DNA of 64,000 bases, from assembly GCA_900315675.1 (NCBI GenBank), contig OMZY01000012.1, positions 25,680 through 89,679 of the forward strand. Direction: 5' to 3'. Numbering within the stretch: position 1 is the stretch's first letter; the number at the start of each line of letters is the position of its first letter. Positions 47,113 to 55,527 of this stretch are shown in pieces. The DNA is from an uncultured Eubacteriales bacterium. Lineage in GTDB: Bacteria; Bacillota; Clostridia; Christensenellales; Aristaeellaceae. The notes beneath the pieces were generated by a model. The model searched no databases. It was not told the origin of the DNA and saw only the letters and a list, made by a program, of their open reading frames with translations. The translations under genes and the position numbers were made by a program.

Positions 47113-48507
47113 TCAGTCCAGCTCTTCCGCTTCCGCTTCCGTCTTTTTCGGAGCGCCCATCCGCTTCCACCGGCCGGACAGCAGATAAGCTGTACCGATC
47201 AGGAAGGGAACCAGGCCGGAGAGGGCGTTGCCGTACCAGAAACCCCGGATGCCCCAGACGAAGGTTACGCCCAGCAGCAGGCTCAGGCCGATGCGGGTGA
47301 AGATGCCGTCCAGCAGGGCGACCGCGAGATTCAGCTTTGAGTTGCCGGAGCCGTTGATCAGGGCAAAGTTTGGCGGACGCAGGACGCAGCCCAGGTACTG
47401 GATCATGGCGATGGGAATATAGGTGATTGCCATTTTAAGTACTTCGGGATCCTGGGAGAAAAGACCGAAAAGCCATTCCGGTTTGAACAGCGTAATAACC
47501 GCGAAGACGGCTGCGGGGATTGCAACGATCCACATGGCATGGCCGACTACCTTCGGCACCCGCTCTGTCTTTCCGGCACCCAGGGCCTGGGAAACCATGG
47601 CGCCGCCGGCGGAGGAAATGGCCTGGCTGACCACGCCGATCATGTTCTCCAGCTTCCGGGCAACGCCGGTGACTGCTACAGCCACGGTGCCGTAGGTATT
47701 GATATAGGAATTGACGAACAGCATGGAGAAGGTGATGGCCGCGCTCTGGATCACCATGGGAATGCCCAGGCTCATCAGCTGTCCGATGACGTTTTTGTAG
47801 ATCCGGAAATGCCGGGGATGAAAATCGAAATGGATCTGCTCCCGGTTTTTGTACAGGAGCCGCAGGGCAAAGAGGAAGCTGACCGCCTGGCCGATGACCG
47901 TGGCCAGGGCGGCGCCCAGGGGCCCCATACCCAAGGGACCGACGAACAGGATGTCCAGGATGACGTTGATGACGGAAGCGATCGCGATAAAGATGAAGGG
48001 ATGCTTTGAATCCCCCATGCCGCGGAGGATGGCGCTCACCAGGTTGTAGCCGTAGATGAATACCACGCCCCATACGCAGGTGATGCAGTACTGCCGGGTG
48101 TATTCCCAGATATCTGCCGGCGTGTTCAGCCAGTTGATGATCCCCTGGTAGGTAAACAGGAAAATGACCATGATGACCACAGCCAGGCCTTCCAGCAGGG
48201 TGAACAGGGTGCCCACCATTTCGCCCACCAGGTCATGGCGCTTTGCGCCTACGTAGCGGGAAATCAGGATTTGTCCCGCGTTGGAAAAGCCCATGGCCAC
48301 AAAGGTGATCAGCATCAGCACCTCGCCGCCGATGGAAACGGCGGACAGGCCGTTTGTGCCGACGAAGTTGCCGACAACAATCATGTCCACCATGTTGTAG
48401 ACCATCTGCAGCAGGCCGGACAGGAAAAGGGGCATGGAAAACGTCAGCAGCGTTTTCGGTACGCTGCCCGTTGTCAGGTCCCGGATCAGTGCGTTCTTTT
48501 TCTCCAT
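47113..48507 (-). CDS. MATE-family efflux transporter
   Basis: 464 aa, 12 membrane helices, multidrug/toxin extrusion family, second copy in the window and of a different subgroup (DinF/NorM-like start ALIRDLTTGSVPKTLLTFSMPLF, in parts). Other marks: YNMVDMIVVGNFVGTNGLSAV, PADIWEYTRQYC, RGMGDSKHPFIFI and GAGKTERV. ATG 48507 is preferred over an upstream TTG. Substrate unknown. An inverted-repeat element lies about 100 bp upstream. Confidence 0.88.
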   Translation of the reverse strand: MEKKNALIRDLTTGSVPKTLLTFSMPLFLSGLLQMVYNMVDMIVVGNFVGTNGLSAVSIGGEVLMLITFVAMGFSNAGQILISRYVGAKRHDLVGEMVGTLFTLLEGLAVVIMVIFLFTYQGIINWLNTPADIWEYTRQYCITCVWGVVFIYGYNLVSAILRGMGDSKHPFIFIAIASVINVILDILFVGPLGMGPLGAALATVIGQAVSFLFALRLLYKNREQIHFDFHPRHFRIYKNVIGQLMSLGIPMVIQSAAITFSMLFVNSYINTYGTVAVAVTGVARKLENMIGVVSQAISSAGGAMVSQALGAGKTERVPKVVGHAMWIVAIPAAVFAVITLFKPEWLFGLFSQDPEVLKMAITYIPIAMIQYLGCVLRPPNFALINGSGNSKLNLAVALLDGIFTRIGLSLLLGVTFVWGIRGFWYGNALSGLVPFLIGTAYLLSGRWKRMGAPKKTEAEAEELD

Positions 48508-48603
48508 CTCAAACCCCGTAAAACTCAAAATTCAACATCTTTCACTATACCACACTTTAGCCGGAAGGGAAGTCACCAAAAGCATACTTCACGGGGACAA
48601 AAG

Positions 48604-48715
48604 TAATTCACAATTCATAATTCATAATTAAATATTTTTAACCGACGCGTTATTGCCGGAAAGCAGCATGATCCGGACCGAAATGGAGAAGTGTTTTGTT
48701 ATGAATTGTGAATTG
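48604..48715. repeat. Inverted-repeat intergenic element, copy 3
   Basis: Left arm 48604-48630 (TAATTCACAATTCATAAT...), right arm 48699-48715 (TTATGAATTGTGAATTG), 68-bp interior with AATGGAGAAG. It lies between the MATE gene and the T-box promoter. Confidence 0.7.
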
Positions 48716-48763
48716 AAAAACAATACATTTCATTGTTTTTGCACTGTATTTGTTACAAACCCC

Positions 48764-48792
48764 TTGACACCTTTTTTTCGGCGTGCTACACT
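48764..48792 (+). promoter_or_regulatory. Promoter of T-box leader
   Basis: TTGACA, 17 nt, TACACT; start near 48799, at the 5' end of the T-box RNA. Confidence 0.75.
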
Positions 48793-48798
48793 TCAGGC

Positions 48799-49066
48799 AA
48801 TTTCATACAAGGCTGTGACGAAGACGGAACAGCAGGAAGCCCCACAGAGAGCCGGGTATGGTGTGAACCGGCGGGCCGAAGCTTCATCCCATCGCTTCCG
48901 AGCCGGAGATCCGAAAGGTTGATCCCAGTAGGCGTCTCCCGTGACTGCTGCGTAAAGGCATAGGACATGATAGTGTCTGAAGTGGTGTGCAAAGGCGCAC
49001 AATTTGAGTGGTACCGCGAGCCAACATGGCCCGTCTCAAAAAATGAGACGGGCCATTTATTTATTC
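48799..49066 (+). ncRNA. T-box riboswitch (tRNA-sensing leader)
   Basis: The apical Stem I motifs are intact: AGAGAGCCGGG with GGTGTGAACCGG, forming GCCGG/CCGGC. The 5' strand has TGACGAAGACGGAACAGCA. The antiterminator carries the T-box GAGTGGTACCGCG, whose bulge TGGT would pair with the NCCA end of a tRNA with discriminator A. The competing terminator is a perfect 13-bp stem (49026-49038/49044-49056, GGCCCGTCTC core) followed by TTATTTATT. Uncharged tRNA binding should prevent termination. The specifier could not be fixed by eye; UUC (Phe) at 48883-48885 is the best candidate. Confidence 0.93.
49026..49065 (+). terminator. T-box terminator
   Basis: 13-bp stem ATGGCCCGTCTCA/TGAGACGGGCCAT, loop AAAAA, then TTATTTATT. 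It is mutually exclusive with the T-box antiterminator. Confidence 0.88.
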
Positions 49067-49148
49067 CCGGCCATCTGATTCAGGCATTCTGCTGTATGAA
49101 AGACCCGGATTTACACTTTATGGATTGTAAAGAGAGGAGCGTTTCCAG

Positions 49149-51419
49149 ATGACAACCCGGACTGATCTGAGCCAATTGAGCGCGGTTGCTTCCCGTATCC
49201 GTGAAATGCGGGAGATCATGGGCTGGACCCCTGAGGAAATGGCGGAAAAGACCGAGGTAACCCTTGCGGAATACCTCGATTATGAAGCCGGCCAGACCGA
49301 CATGCCCTTTACGTTTATCTACAAATCCGCCCAGGCTTTCAACATGGAGCTGACGGAGCTGCTGGAAGGCCATAACGCTTTCCTGTCCACCTACACGGTT
49401 ACCCGCCGGGGCAAGGGCGAGACGACCGCGAAGGAAGAGGGAATCGCCATTTCCAACCTGGCGCCGAAATTCCGGGATAAGGTGGCGGAGCCTTACTGGG
49501 TCCGTTATGAGTATTCCGAAAAGCAGCAGAATGAGCCGATCCATACGACGACTCATAAGGGCCAGGAGTTTGACCTGGTACTTTCCGGCAGCCTGAAGGT
49601 CCAGGTCGGCGACCATACCGAAATCCTGGAGGAAGGCGACAGCATCTATTACAACTCCTCCCTGCCGCACGGCATGATCGCCGTGAACGGAAAGGACTGC
49701 GTGTTCCTGGCCATGATCCTGCCCGTTGAGGGACAGCAGGCGGGAGCTGATTTCGCGGCTGTGCCGAAGGCGGCGAAGTATGAGGGCCACCTGGTTGCCG
49801 AGAAGTTTATCGACGCGAAGGAAGACGAGCAGGGAAGGCTTACCTCCATCAGTTTTCCGAACCAGGAAACCTTCAACTTTGGCTTTGATATCGTGGACGA
49901 GATTGCCCGCAAGTATCCGGACAAGCTGGCTATGCTCTATGTGGACAAGCATCACGAAGAACGCCGCTTCACTTTCAAGGACGTCAAGGACGCCTCCAAC
50001 CAGTGCGCCAACTATTTCACTTCCCTGGGCATCAAGCGGGGCGACCGGGTCATGCTGGTACTCAAGCGGCACTATCAGTTCTGGTTCTCCATGGTGGCCC
50101 TGCACAAGCTGGGAGCCATCGCCATCCCCGCAACCAACCAGCTCAAGGAACATGATTTTGAATACCGCTTCAACGCTGCCGGCGTGAAGGCCCTGATCTG
50201 CACAGCGGACGGGGATACCGCCGAGATCGCTGAGCGTGCCGCCGCGAAATGTCCCAGCGTGGAAACCCTCATCATGGTCAACGGTTCCCGCGAAGGCTGG
50301 CATAATATGAATGAGGAATATCCGCTCTTCACCCGCCGCTACCGCCGTCCGGAGGGCGCCTCCTGCGGCAGCGAACCGGCCTTGATGTTCTTTACCTCCG
50401 GCACCACCGGCAATCCGAAAATGGCGCAGCACCGCCACACCTACGCCCTGGGCCACTATGTTACCGCCAAGTACTGGCACTGCTGTGAGCGGGACGGCCT
50501 CCATTTCACCATCTCCGACACCGGCTGGGGCAAATCCCTCTGGGGCAAGCTCTACGGTCAGTGGCTGTGCGAGGGTGCTGTCTTCGTCTATGACTTTGAC
50601 AAGTTCGACGCGGCGGATATCCTGCCCATGTTCAAGAAGTACAATATCACCACCTTCTGCGCGCCGCCCACCATGCTGCGGATGTTCATCAAGGTGGACC
50701 TGGACAATTATGACCTGTCCTCCATCCATCATATGACCACCGCCGGCGAAGCCCTGAATCCCGAGGTGTACCGCCAGTTTGAGAAGGCCACCGGCCTGCA
50801 GATCATGGAAGGCTTCGGCCAGACGGAAACGACCCTGACCATCGGCAACCTGGCCGGCACCGTGCCGAAGATCGGTTCCATGGGCAAGGCCAATCCCCAG
50901 TACGACGTGGATATTGTGGATCCGGACGGCAACCCCGTCGCCAACGGCGAAGTGGGCGAGATCGTTATCCATACGGACAAGCAGATTCCCTGCGGCCTCT
51001 ATCGGGAGTATTACCTGGATGAGGAAAGGACGAAGGAAGCCTGGCACGACGGCATGTATCATACCGGCGACACCGCCTGGCGGGATGAGGACGGCTACTT
51101 CTGGTATGTATCCCGGATCGATGACGTGATCAAGTCCTCCGGCTACCGGATCGGACCGTTTGAGATTGAATCGGTCATCATGGAACTGCCCTATGTGCTG
51201 GAATGCGGCGTTTCCGCCGAACCGGACGAAATCCGCGGCCAGATCGTCAAGGCGTCCATCGTGCTTACCAAGGGCACAGAGGGCACCGAGGAACTCAAGA
51301 AGGAAATCCAGCAGTACGTGAAGGACCATACCGCGCCCTACAAGTATCCCCGCAAGATTGTCTTCCGGGACGAACTGCCCAAGACCATCTCCGGCAAAAT
51401 CCAGCGCAACCTGCTGTAA
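49149..51419 (+). CDS. XRE-cupin-AMP-forming acyl-CoA synthetase fusion
   Basis: 756 aa, three parts. Residues about 15-70: a Cro/C1-type helix-turn-helix (RIREMREIMGWTPEEMAEKTEV, TLAEYLDYEAGQTDMPFTFI). About 105-195: a cupin barrel (EFDLVLSGSLKVQVGDHTEILEEGDSIYYNSSLPHG, given by its ends). About 215-756: an ANL-superfamily acyl-CoA synthetase with the P-loop FFTSGTTGNPKMAQH (about 413), GFGQTETT, YHTGDTAW, RIDDVIKSSGYRIGPFEIE and the C-terminal catalytic Lys in PKTISGKIQ. It should activate a carboxylic acid to an acyl-CoA with ATP; the acid is unknown. GAGAGGAG precedes the ATG. Expression is controlled by the T-box upstream, which is unusual for such an enzyme. The HTH-cupin part may sense ligand or be regulatory. 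Confidence 0.9.
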   Translation: MTTRTDLSQLSAVASRIREMREIMGWTPEEMAEKTEVTLAEYLDYEAGQTDMPFTFIYKSAQAFNMELTELLEGHNAFLSTYTVTRRGKGETTAKEEGIAISNLAPKFRDKVAEPYWVRYEYSEKQQNEPIHTTTHKGQEFDLVLSGSLKVQVGDHTEILEEGDSIYYNSSLPHGMIAVNGKDCVFLAMILPVEGQQAGADFAAVPKAAKYEGHLVAEKFIDAKEDEQGRLTSISFPNQETFNFGFDIVDEIARKYPDKLAMLYVDKHHEERRFTFKDVKDASNQCANYFTSLGIKRGDRVMLVLKRHYQFWFSMVALHKLGAIAIPATNQLKEHDFEYRFNAAGVKALICTADGDTAEIAERAAAKCPSVETLIMVNGSREGWHNMNEEYPLFTRRYRRPEGASCGSEPALMFFTSGTTGNPKMAQHRHTYALGHYVTAKYWHCCERDGLHFTISDTGWGKSLWGKLYGQWLCEGAVFVYDFDKFDAADILPMFKKYNITTFCAPPTMLRMFIKVDLDNYDLSSIHHMTTAGEALNPEVYRQFEKATGLQIMEGFGQTETTLTIGNLAGTVPKIGSMGKANPQYDVDIVDPDGNPVANGEVGEIVIHTDKQIPCGLYREYYLDEERTKEAWHDGMYHTGDTAWRDEDGYFWYVSRIDDVIKSSGYRIGPFEIESVIMELPYVLECGVSAEPDEIRGQIVKASIVLTKGTEGTEELKKEIQQYVKDHTAPYKYPRKIVFRDELPKTISGKIQRNLL

Positions 51420-51440
51420 TTCCCGGAATATACGCAAACG

Positions 51441-51478
51441 AAAGGGACCGGTCCCGTTTGGGACCGGTCCCTTTTTTT
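51441..51478. terminator. Strong bidirectional terminator
   Basis: Perfect 15-bp stem AAAGGGACCGGTCCC/GGGACCGGTCCCTTT with loop GTTT and T tracts on both strands, between the converging ligase and EAL genes. Confidence 0.9.
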
Positions 51479-51490
51479 GATTATCCTGCT

Positions 51491-53392
51491 TCAGCAGGCT
51501 TTGTTCATCTTCAGGGTCTGTTCTACAAATTCATCCATGGGGACGGGCTGGGAGAAGTAATATCCCTGCAGGTAATCGCAGCTGATCTCCTTCATGGCTC
51601 CGGCCATTTCTTCGGTTTCGATGCCTTCCGCTGTGATGCTCAGGTTCATTTTCTTGAAACCGTCCACCAGGGCGGGAAGCAGCATATCCTTTTCCTTGCA
51701 GTAGTTCCAGACAACTTCCATGTCAATCTTGATGTTGGTGAAGGGGTACTGACGCACCCTGGAAAGGTTGGAGTAGCCGCTGCCGTAATCGTCCAGGGAG
51801 AACTCAAACCCGTTGTTGTAAAGGCCGGTAATCTGGTCCCGAAGCAGCGAGAAGTCGATCATGCTCTGTTCCGTAATCTCCAGGTGGATCATGCTTTCAT
51901 CCACCCCGTATTCCTTCAGGATTTCAGCGAAGCGGGAGGGAACGTCCCGGCTCATGAACTGTACCGGGCTCAGGTTGACGTTGATCCACCGGATCCCCAT
52001 AGCTTCCATGTCATGGTCCCGGATAAAGCGGCATACCTTGGCAAGCACCTGCTCGCCCAGCCGGACAATGTAGCCTTCCTGTTCCGCCATGGAAATGAAC
52101 AGATCCGGACGGATCAGACTGCCGTTGTCATCCCGCAGGCGGACCAGCGCTTCCGCGGCGATCCGCTTCCCGGTCTTGCTGTCCATCAGGGGCTGCAGGA
52201 AAACTTCCAGTTCGTCCCGGTCCAGGGACTTTTCCAGGCAGCGGCGAATTTCCAGCTTCTGGTTGATTTCGTCTATGGAATCCATCAGGGAACGGCTGGC
52301 GGCCGGTTCGGATACGCGGCTCAGCTCGTCCAGGGAAATCATCAGGGTGTTGACCAGACGGTCGGACGGACAGTTCATCAGATCCATATCGGCTTCCACG
52401 AAGGAGATCCCCAGCCGCAGCTCGCCGGCTCCGGTTTTCCATGGCCCGGTAAAGCGGCTGGTCAGAATTTCGCGCAGTTCCGCCAGATCCGGATCGTTCT
52501 GGCCGACCACCGCGTAGGAACCGCCCCTCAGGTAGAAGCTGCTCAGGTGAGGGAAGGTTTCCAGCAGGTAGCGGTTAATGCCGATCAGGGCGTCATCCAT
52601 CTGCTTTCCGCCGAAGATCTCCCGATGCTCGTTGTAATTCTGAATGGTAAAGCCCAGGACCTTGCAGGGCTTTTTTCGCTGCCAGCATTCACCCAGCAGC
52701 GCATGGAAAGCCGGCAGGTTGTAGACATATCCCCGCTCGGACAGGAACAGGTCAGGATTCAGGAAGGAAATGAAAATCACCACAATGGCCATCAGGCAGA
52801 AGGTGTTCATAACCACGATGTTCGGCAGCAGGAAGCGGGCGATAATCCCGGCTTTCAAAACGATCTGGATGGCCAGCAGGCTGATGATTTCATGGGCGCT
52901 CAGTTCCTTCAGATGCCGGAGGATGCCGATGGTGGCAAAGGCCAGGTAGCAGCAGTCGCAGGCAAAGATGGTCCAGTACAGCGGGCCCTGGTTAAAGCCG
53001 CTTTCAATCCGGAACAGCCAGTGGGTCCAGGGGGTTGTAAGGGCAATCAGTACGCAGGGAACATATACAATCGGAGCAAACACGCGCAGGCGGGACCACA
53101 GCAGTGCTTTCGAGTCCAGAACACTGACCGTGAACACAAAGAACATATAGGAACGTATATAGACAAAGATAAAATAACAAACGTTAACTACCCAGAGCAG
53201 CTCGGCGGCATGCTCCGGCCATGTCTCATTCAGACGGAGAGAAGCCACCTCAAGAATTTCCGTGCAGATATCGATGACCAGAATGGCAAGGAAAGCACGG
53301 TTGAGGCGGATCGGCAGTTTGGGACGGAAAAAGTAGTAGCCCATGATGATCACAAGGATCAGCATGCTTGGAACGGTAAAGCTGTAGTTCAT
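51491..53392 (-). CDS. Membrane cyclic-di-GMP phosphodiesterase (degenerate GGDEF + EAL)
   Basis: 633 aa. Seven hydrophobic helices (about 1-220, 7TM-type sensor), a GGDEF-like domain in which the active site reads LRGGSYAVVG and is therefore inactive (about 225-365), and an EAL domain (about 380-625). The EAL motifs are complete: AEALVRL, NVNLSPVQF, LEITEQSM, SLDDYGSGYSNL, IKIDMEVV, AEGIETEE and LQGYYFSQP. It probably degrades cyclic di-GMP, with the GGDEF-like part sensing GTP or only scaffolding. It is divergent from a second EAL gene. Confidence 0.88.
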   Translation of the reverse strand: MNYSFTVPSMLILVIIMGYYFFRPKLPIRLNRAFLAILVIDICTEILEVASLRLNETWPEHAAELLWVVNVCYFIFVYIRSYMFFVFTVSVLDSKALLWSRLRVFAPIVYVPCVLIALTTPWTHWLFRIESGFNQGPLYWTIFACDCCYLAFATIGILRHLKELSAHEIISLLAIQIVLKAGIIARFLLPNIVVMNTFCLMAIVVIFISFLNPDLFLSERGYVYNLPAFHALLGECWQRKKPCKVLGFTIQNYNEHREIFGGKQMDDALIGINRYLLETFPHLSSFYLRGGSYAVVGQNDPDLAELREILTSRFTGPWKTGAGELRLGISFVEADMDLMNCPSDRLVNTLMISLDELSRVSEPAASRSLMDSIDEINQKLEIRRCLEKSLDRDELEVFLQPLMDSKTGKRIAAEALVRLRDDNGSLIRPDLFISMAEQEGYIVRLGEQVLAKVCRFIRDHDMEAMGIRWINVNLSPVQFMSRDVPSRFAEILKEYGVDESMIHLEITEQSMIDFSLLRDQITGLYNNGFEFSLDDYGSGYSNLSRVRQYPFTNIKIDMEVVWNYCKEKDMLLPALVDGFKKMNLSITAEGIETEEMAGAMKEISCDYLQGYYFSQPVPMDEFVEQTLKMNKAC

Positions 53393-53512
53393 CTCTTTGG
53401 TTACTGGCCTTTCCCTTGGGGGGACCTTTCTGCACGAATTGTAAAAAACGAAATAACCGGGGGTGCGTCATTTTGTGTGTTTGTGATGCAGAACACTTGA
53501 TTTGACCGGACA

Positions 53513-53541
53513 AATATAGCATAAGTTACATGGCTTGTAAA
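53513..53541 (-). promoter_or_regulatory. Promoter of membrane EAL gene
   Basis: Minus strand: TTTACA, 17 nt, TATATT with extended TGC. Confidence 0.65.
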
Positions 53542-53687
53542 GATTTTTTTATGTATGTTTCCGATCGCTGAAAAACGGTATGTTTCCACATACCACGGGA
53601 AGGAAGCCTGGTTACATTACCGGGCGGCATCAAAAAATTACATATCAAATTGTCGCGTTTTCATAGTTGTCCTGCCATTTTTTCCAT

Positions 53688-53716
53688 TTGCCAATAAGCC
53701 TGTTTTACAATATAAT
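53688..53716 (+). promoter_or_regulatory. Promoter of EAL-PAS gene
   Basis: TTGCCA, 17 nt, TATAAT; start near 53723, which supports translation from ATG 53784 rather than upstream codons. Confidence 0.7.
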
Positions 53717-53783
53717 AATCATGCATATCTATTCCTATATGGAAGGTAAGCATTCAATTTTCGTCCTGGAAGGGGACCGTTTC

Positions 53784-55409
53784 ATGCACCGTAAAATGAC
53801 TGAACAGGAAATAATCAGTTCTTTCGATCAGGCCCTGAAAGAGGGCCAGATTTATCTGGTATATCAGCCCAAATATAACCATTCCACGGGCCGGCTGATC
53901 GGGGCGGAAGCGCTCATGCGCTGGCAGCACCCGGAGTTCGGGGAACAGCTTCCGGATGATTTTATCCCGGTGATGGAGGATTACGGACTGATCCACCGGG
54001 CGGATTTGTTTGCCTTTGAAGAGATCTGCCGTTTCCATAACAGCTGCCCGAACTATATGCTTCCCATTTCCTTCAATATTTCCCGTCATGACCTTTTCGG
54101 CCATGACTATGTAAGTGAAATTGAAGCGATCCGCAGGAAGTATGATGTGCCGGTGCAGTATTTCCGCGCGGAAATCACGGAATCTTCCGCCATCGGCGGC
54201 TTCGACCTGGTTTCCAATGCCGTGAAGCAGTTCCACGAAAAGGGATACCTGGTGGAAATGGATGATTTCGGCAGCGGCTATTCCTCCCTGAGCATCCTTA
54301 AAAACCTGCCCGTGGATTTCCTGAAGCTGGATCTGCGCTTCCTGGCCGGGGAAGGCCTGGGCGGCCGCGGCGGCGTGATTGTCAACGCGGTGGTTCAGAT
54401 GGCCAAGTGGCTGAATACCCCCACCCTGGCTGAAGGGGTGGAAACCATCGAGCAGGCGGACTTCCTCAAGAGCATCGGCTGCAATTACGTACAGGGTTAT
54501 CTGTATTCCAAGCCGATGTCCAAGGAAGATTTCATGATGATGCTGCTGGCGCATGATATCGAACCGACCAAACCCTCCCTGCTGCTGATCAAAGCCATGG
54601 AAGCTGAACGGTTCTGGGATCCGGATTCCCTGGAGACCCTGATTTTCAACAATTATGTGGGTGCGGCCGCCATCTTCTCCTATGAAAGGGGAGATGTGGA
54701 CATGCTGCGGATCAATTCCAAATACGTCAAGGAATCCGGCATGAACCTGACGGAGCAGGATATCCTGTCCGCTGATTTCTGGGAATCCTTCTCTCCGGAA
54801 AACCGGGAGATTTACGAAAAGACCATCCGCAAGGCGATCCAGACCGGCATGGAGGAAACCTGCGAAACCTGGCGCACCTACCGTTCCAAGTGCTGCGGCG
54901 TGGAGCGGGTCTGCCTTCGCAGCGGCCTGCGCGTAATCGGCCGGGGCGGGGATCAGGCGATTATCTATGCCATCGTCCAGAATATTACCGAGGAAAAGAG
55001 AAGCTACCAGGAGCTGGCTGAAAACGAGAAGCGATTCCAGGCGGCTTTTGAACAGGCCAATATGTATGCCTGGGAATATAATATCGACACCCATGAGATG
55101 CGCCCCTGCTTCCGCTGTATGCGGGACCTGGGCCTGCCGCCTGTGGTGAAGAATTATCCGGAACCGGTGATCGAAAGCGGCCTGTTCCCGCCGGACTACG
55201 CGGACATGTACCGTGAATGGCACCGGAAGCTGGAGGACGGCGTCGGAGAGCTGGAAGCCATCATTCCCCTGACTGTCGGACGGATCCCCTTCCATGTCCG
55301 GTATACCACGGAGTTTGACGAAACCGGCCATCCCCTGAAGGCTTACGGTTCCGCCACCCTGGTTGTGGATTCCGACAAGCAGGATCAGTCCGGCAAAACA
55401 GGCCGGTGA
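53784..55409 (+). CDS. EAL-domain protein with C-terminal PAS domains
   Basis: 541 aa, no membrane segment. The EAL domain is at the N-terminus (about 5-250: YQPKYNHSTGRLIGAEALMRW, FNISRHDLFG, AEITESSAI, EMDDFGSGYSSL, LKLDLRFL, LAEGVETIEQ, VQGYLYSKPM), so it should hydrolyse cyclic di-GMP. It is followed by two PAS-like sensor domains (about 285-410 and 420-530; IIYAIVQNITEEKRSYQELAENEKRFQAAF links them). Having the sensors after the catalytic domain is the reverse of the common order. ATG 53784 is chosen because GGAAGGGGA lies 7 nt upstream and the promoter excludes earlier starts. Confidence 0.87.
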   Translation: MHRKMTEQEIISSFDQALKEGQIYLVYQPKYNHSTGRLIGAEALMRWQHPEFGEQLPDDFIPVMEDYGLIHRADLFAFEEICRFHNSCPNYMLPISFNISRHDLFGHDYVSEIEAIRRKYDVPVQYFRAEITESSAIGGFDLVSNAVKQFHEKGYLVEMDDFGSGYSSLSILKNLPVDFLKLDLRFLAGEGLGGRGGVIVNAVVQMAKWLNTPTLAEGVETIEQADFLKSIGCNYVQGYLYSKPMSKEDFMMMLLAHDIEPTKPSLLLIKAMEAERFWDPDSLETLIFNNYVGAAAIFSYERGDVDMLRINSKYVKESGMNLTEQDILSADFWESFSPENREIYEKTIRKAIQTGMEETCETWRTYRSKCCGVERVCLRSGLRVIGRGGDQAIIYAIVQNITEEKRSYQELAENEKRFQAAFEQANMYAWEYNIDTHEMRPCFRCMRDLGLPPVVKNYPEPVIESGLFPPDYADMYREWHRKLEDGVGELEAIIPLTVGRIPFHVRYTTEFDETGHPLKAYGSATLVVDSDKQDQSGKTGR

Positions 55410-55416
55410 TATATGG

Positions 55417-55443
55417 AAAAAGAGGGTTCAGCCCTCTTTTTTC
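55417..55443 (+). terminator. Terminator of EAL-PAS gene
   Basis: AGAGGG/CCCTCT stem flanked by AAAA and TTTTTT, loop TTCAG. Confidence 0.8.
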
Positions 55444-55527
55444 TGTCTGGCGGAAGCTCCGCGGTTTCGGATTTTGTGAAAATATATGCTATACTGTTTT
55501 TATGAACAGAAAGCGGGAGGAAATCCC

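Larger units (their letters stand above)
53393..53783. other. 391-bp intergenic region between divergent EAL genes
   Basis: It holds two promoters (53513-53541 minus, 53688-53716 plus), a GGTATGT/ACATACC hairpin near 53576-53593 and AT-rich sequence. I looked for a cyclic-di-GMP riboswitch, which would suit the neighbours, and did not recognise one. No further gene is supported. Confidence 0.6.

Noticed and set aside
15243-48715. Repeated AATTCATAATTC units considered as a CRISPR array
   Set aside because: Copies are scattered in intergenic regions in inverted pairs without regular spacers or cas genes.
51203-53500. Long plus-strand open frame across the EAL gene
   Set aside because: It starts inside the ligase gene, runs antisense to a full EAL protein and crosses a strong terminator.
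53393-53783. Possible cyclic-di-GMP riboswitch between the EAL genes
   Set aside because: No GEMM-type conserved stretches could be found on either strand.
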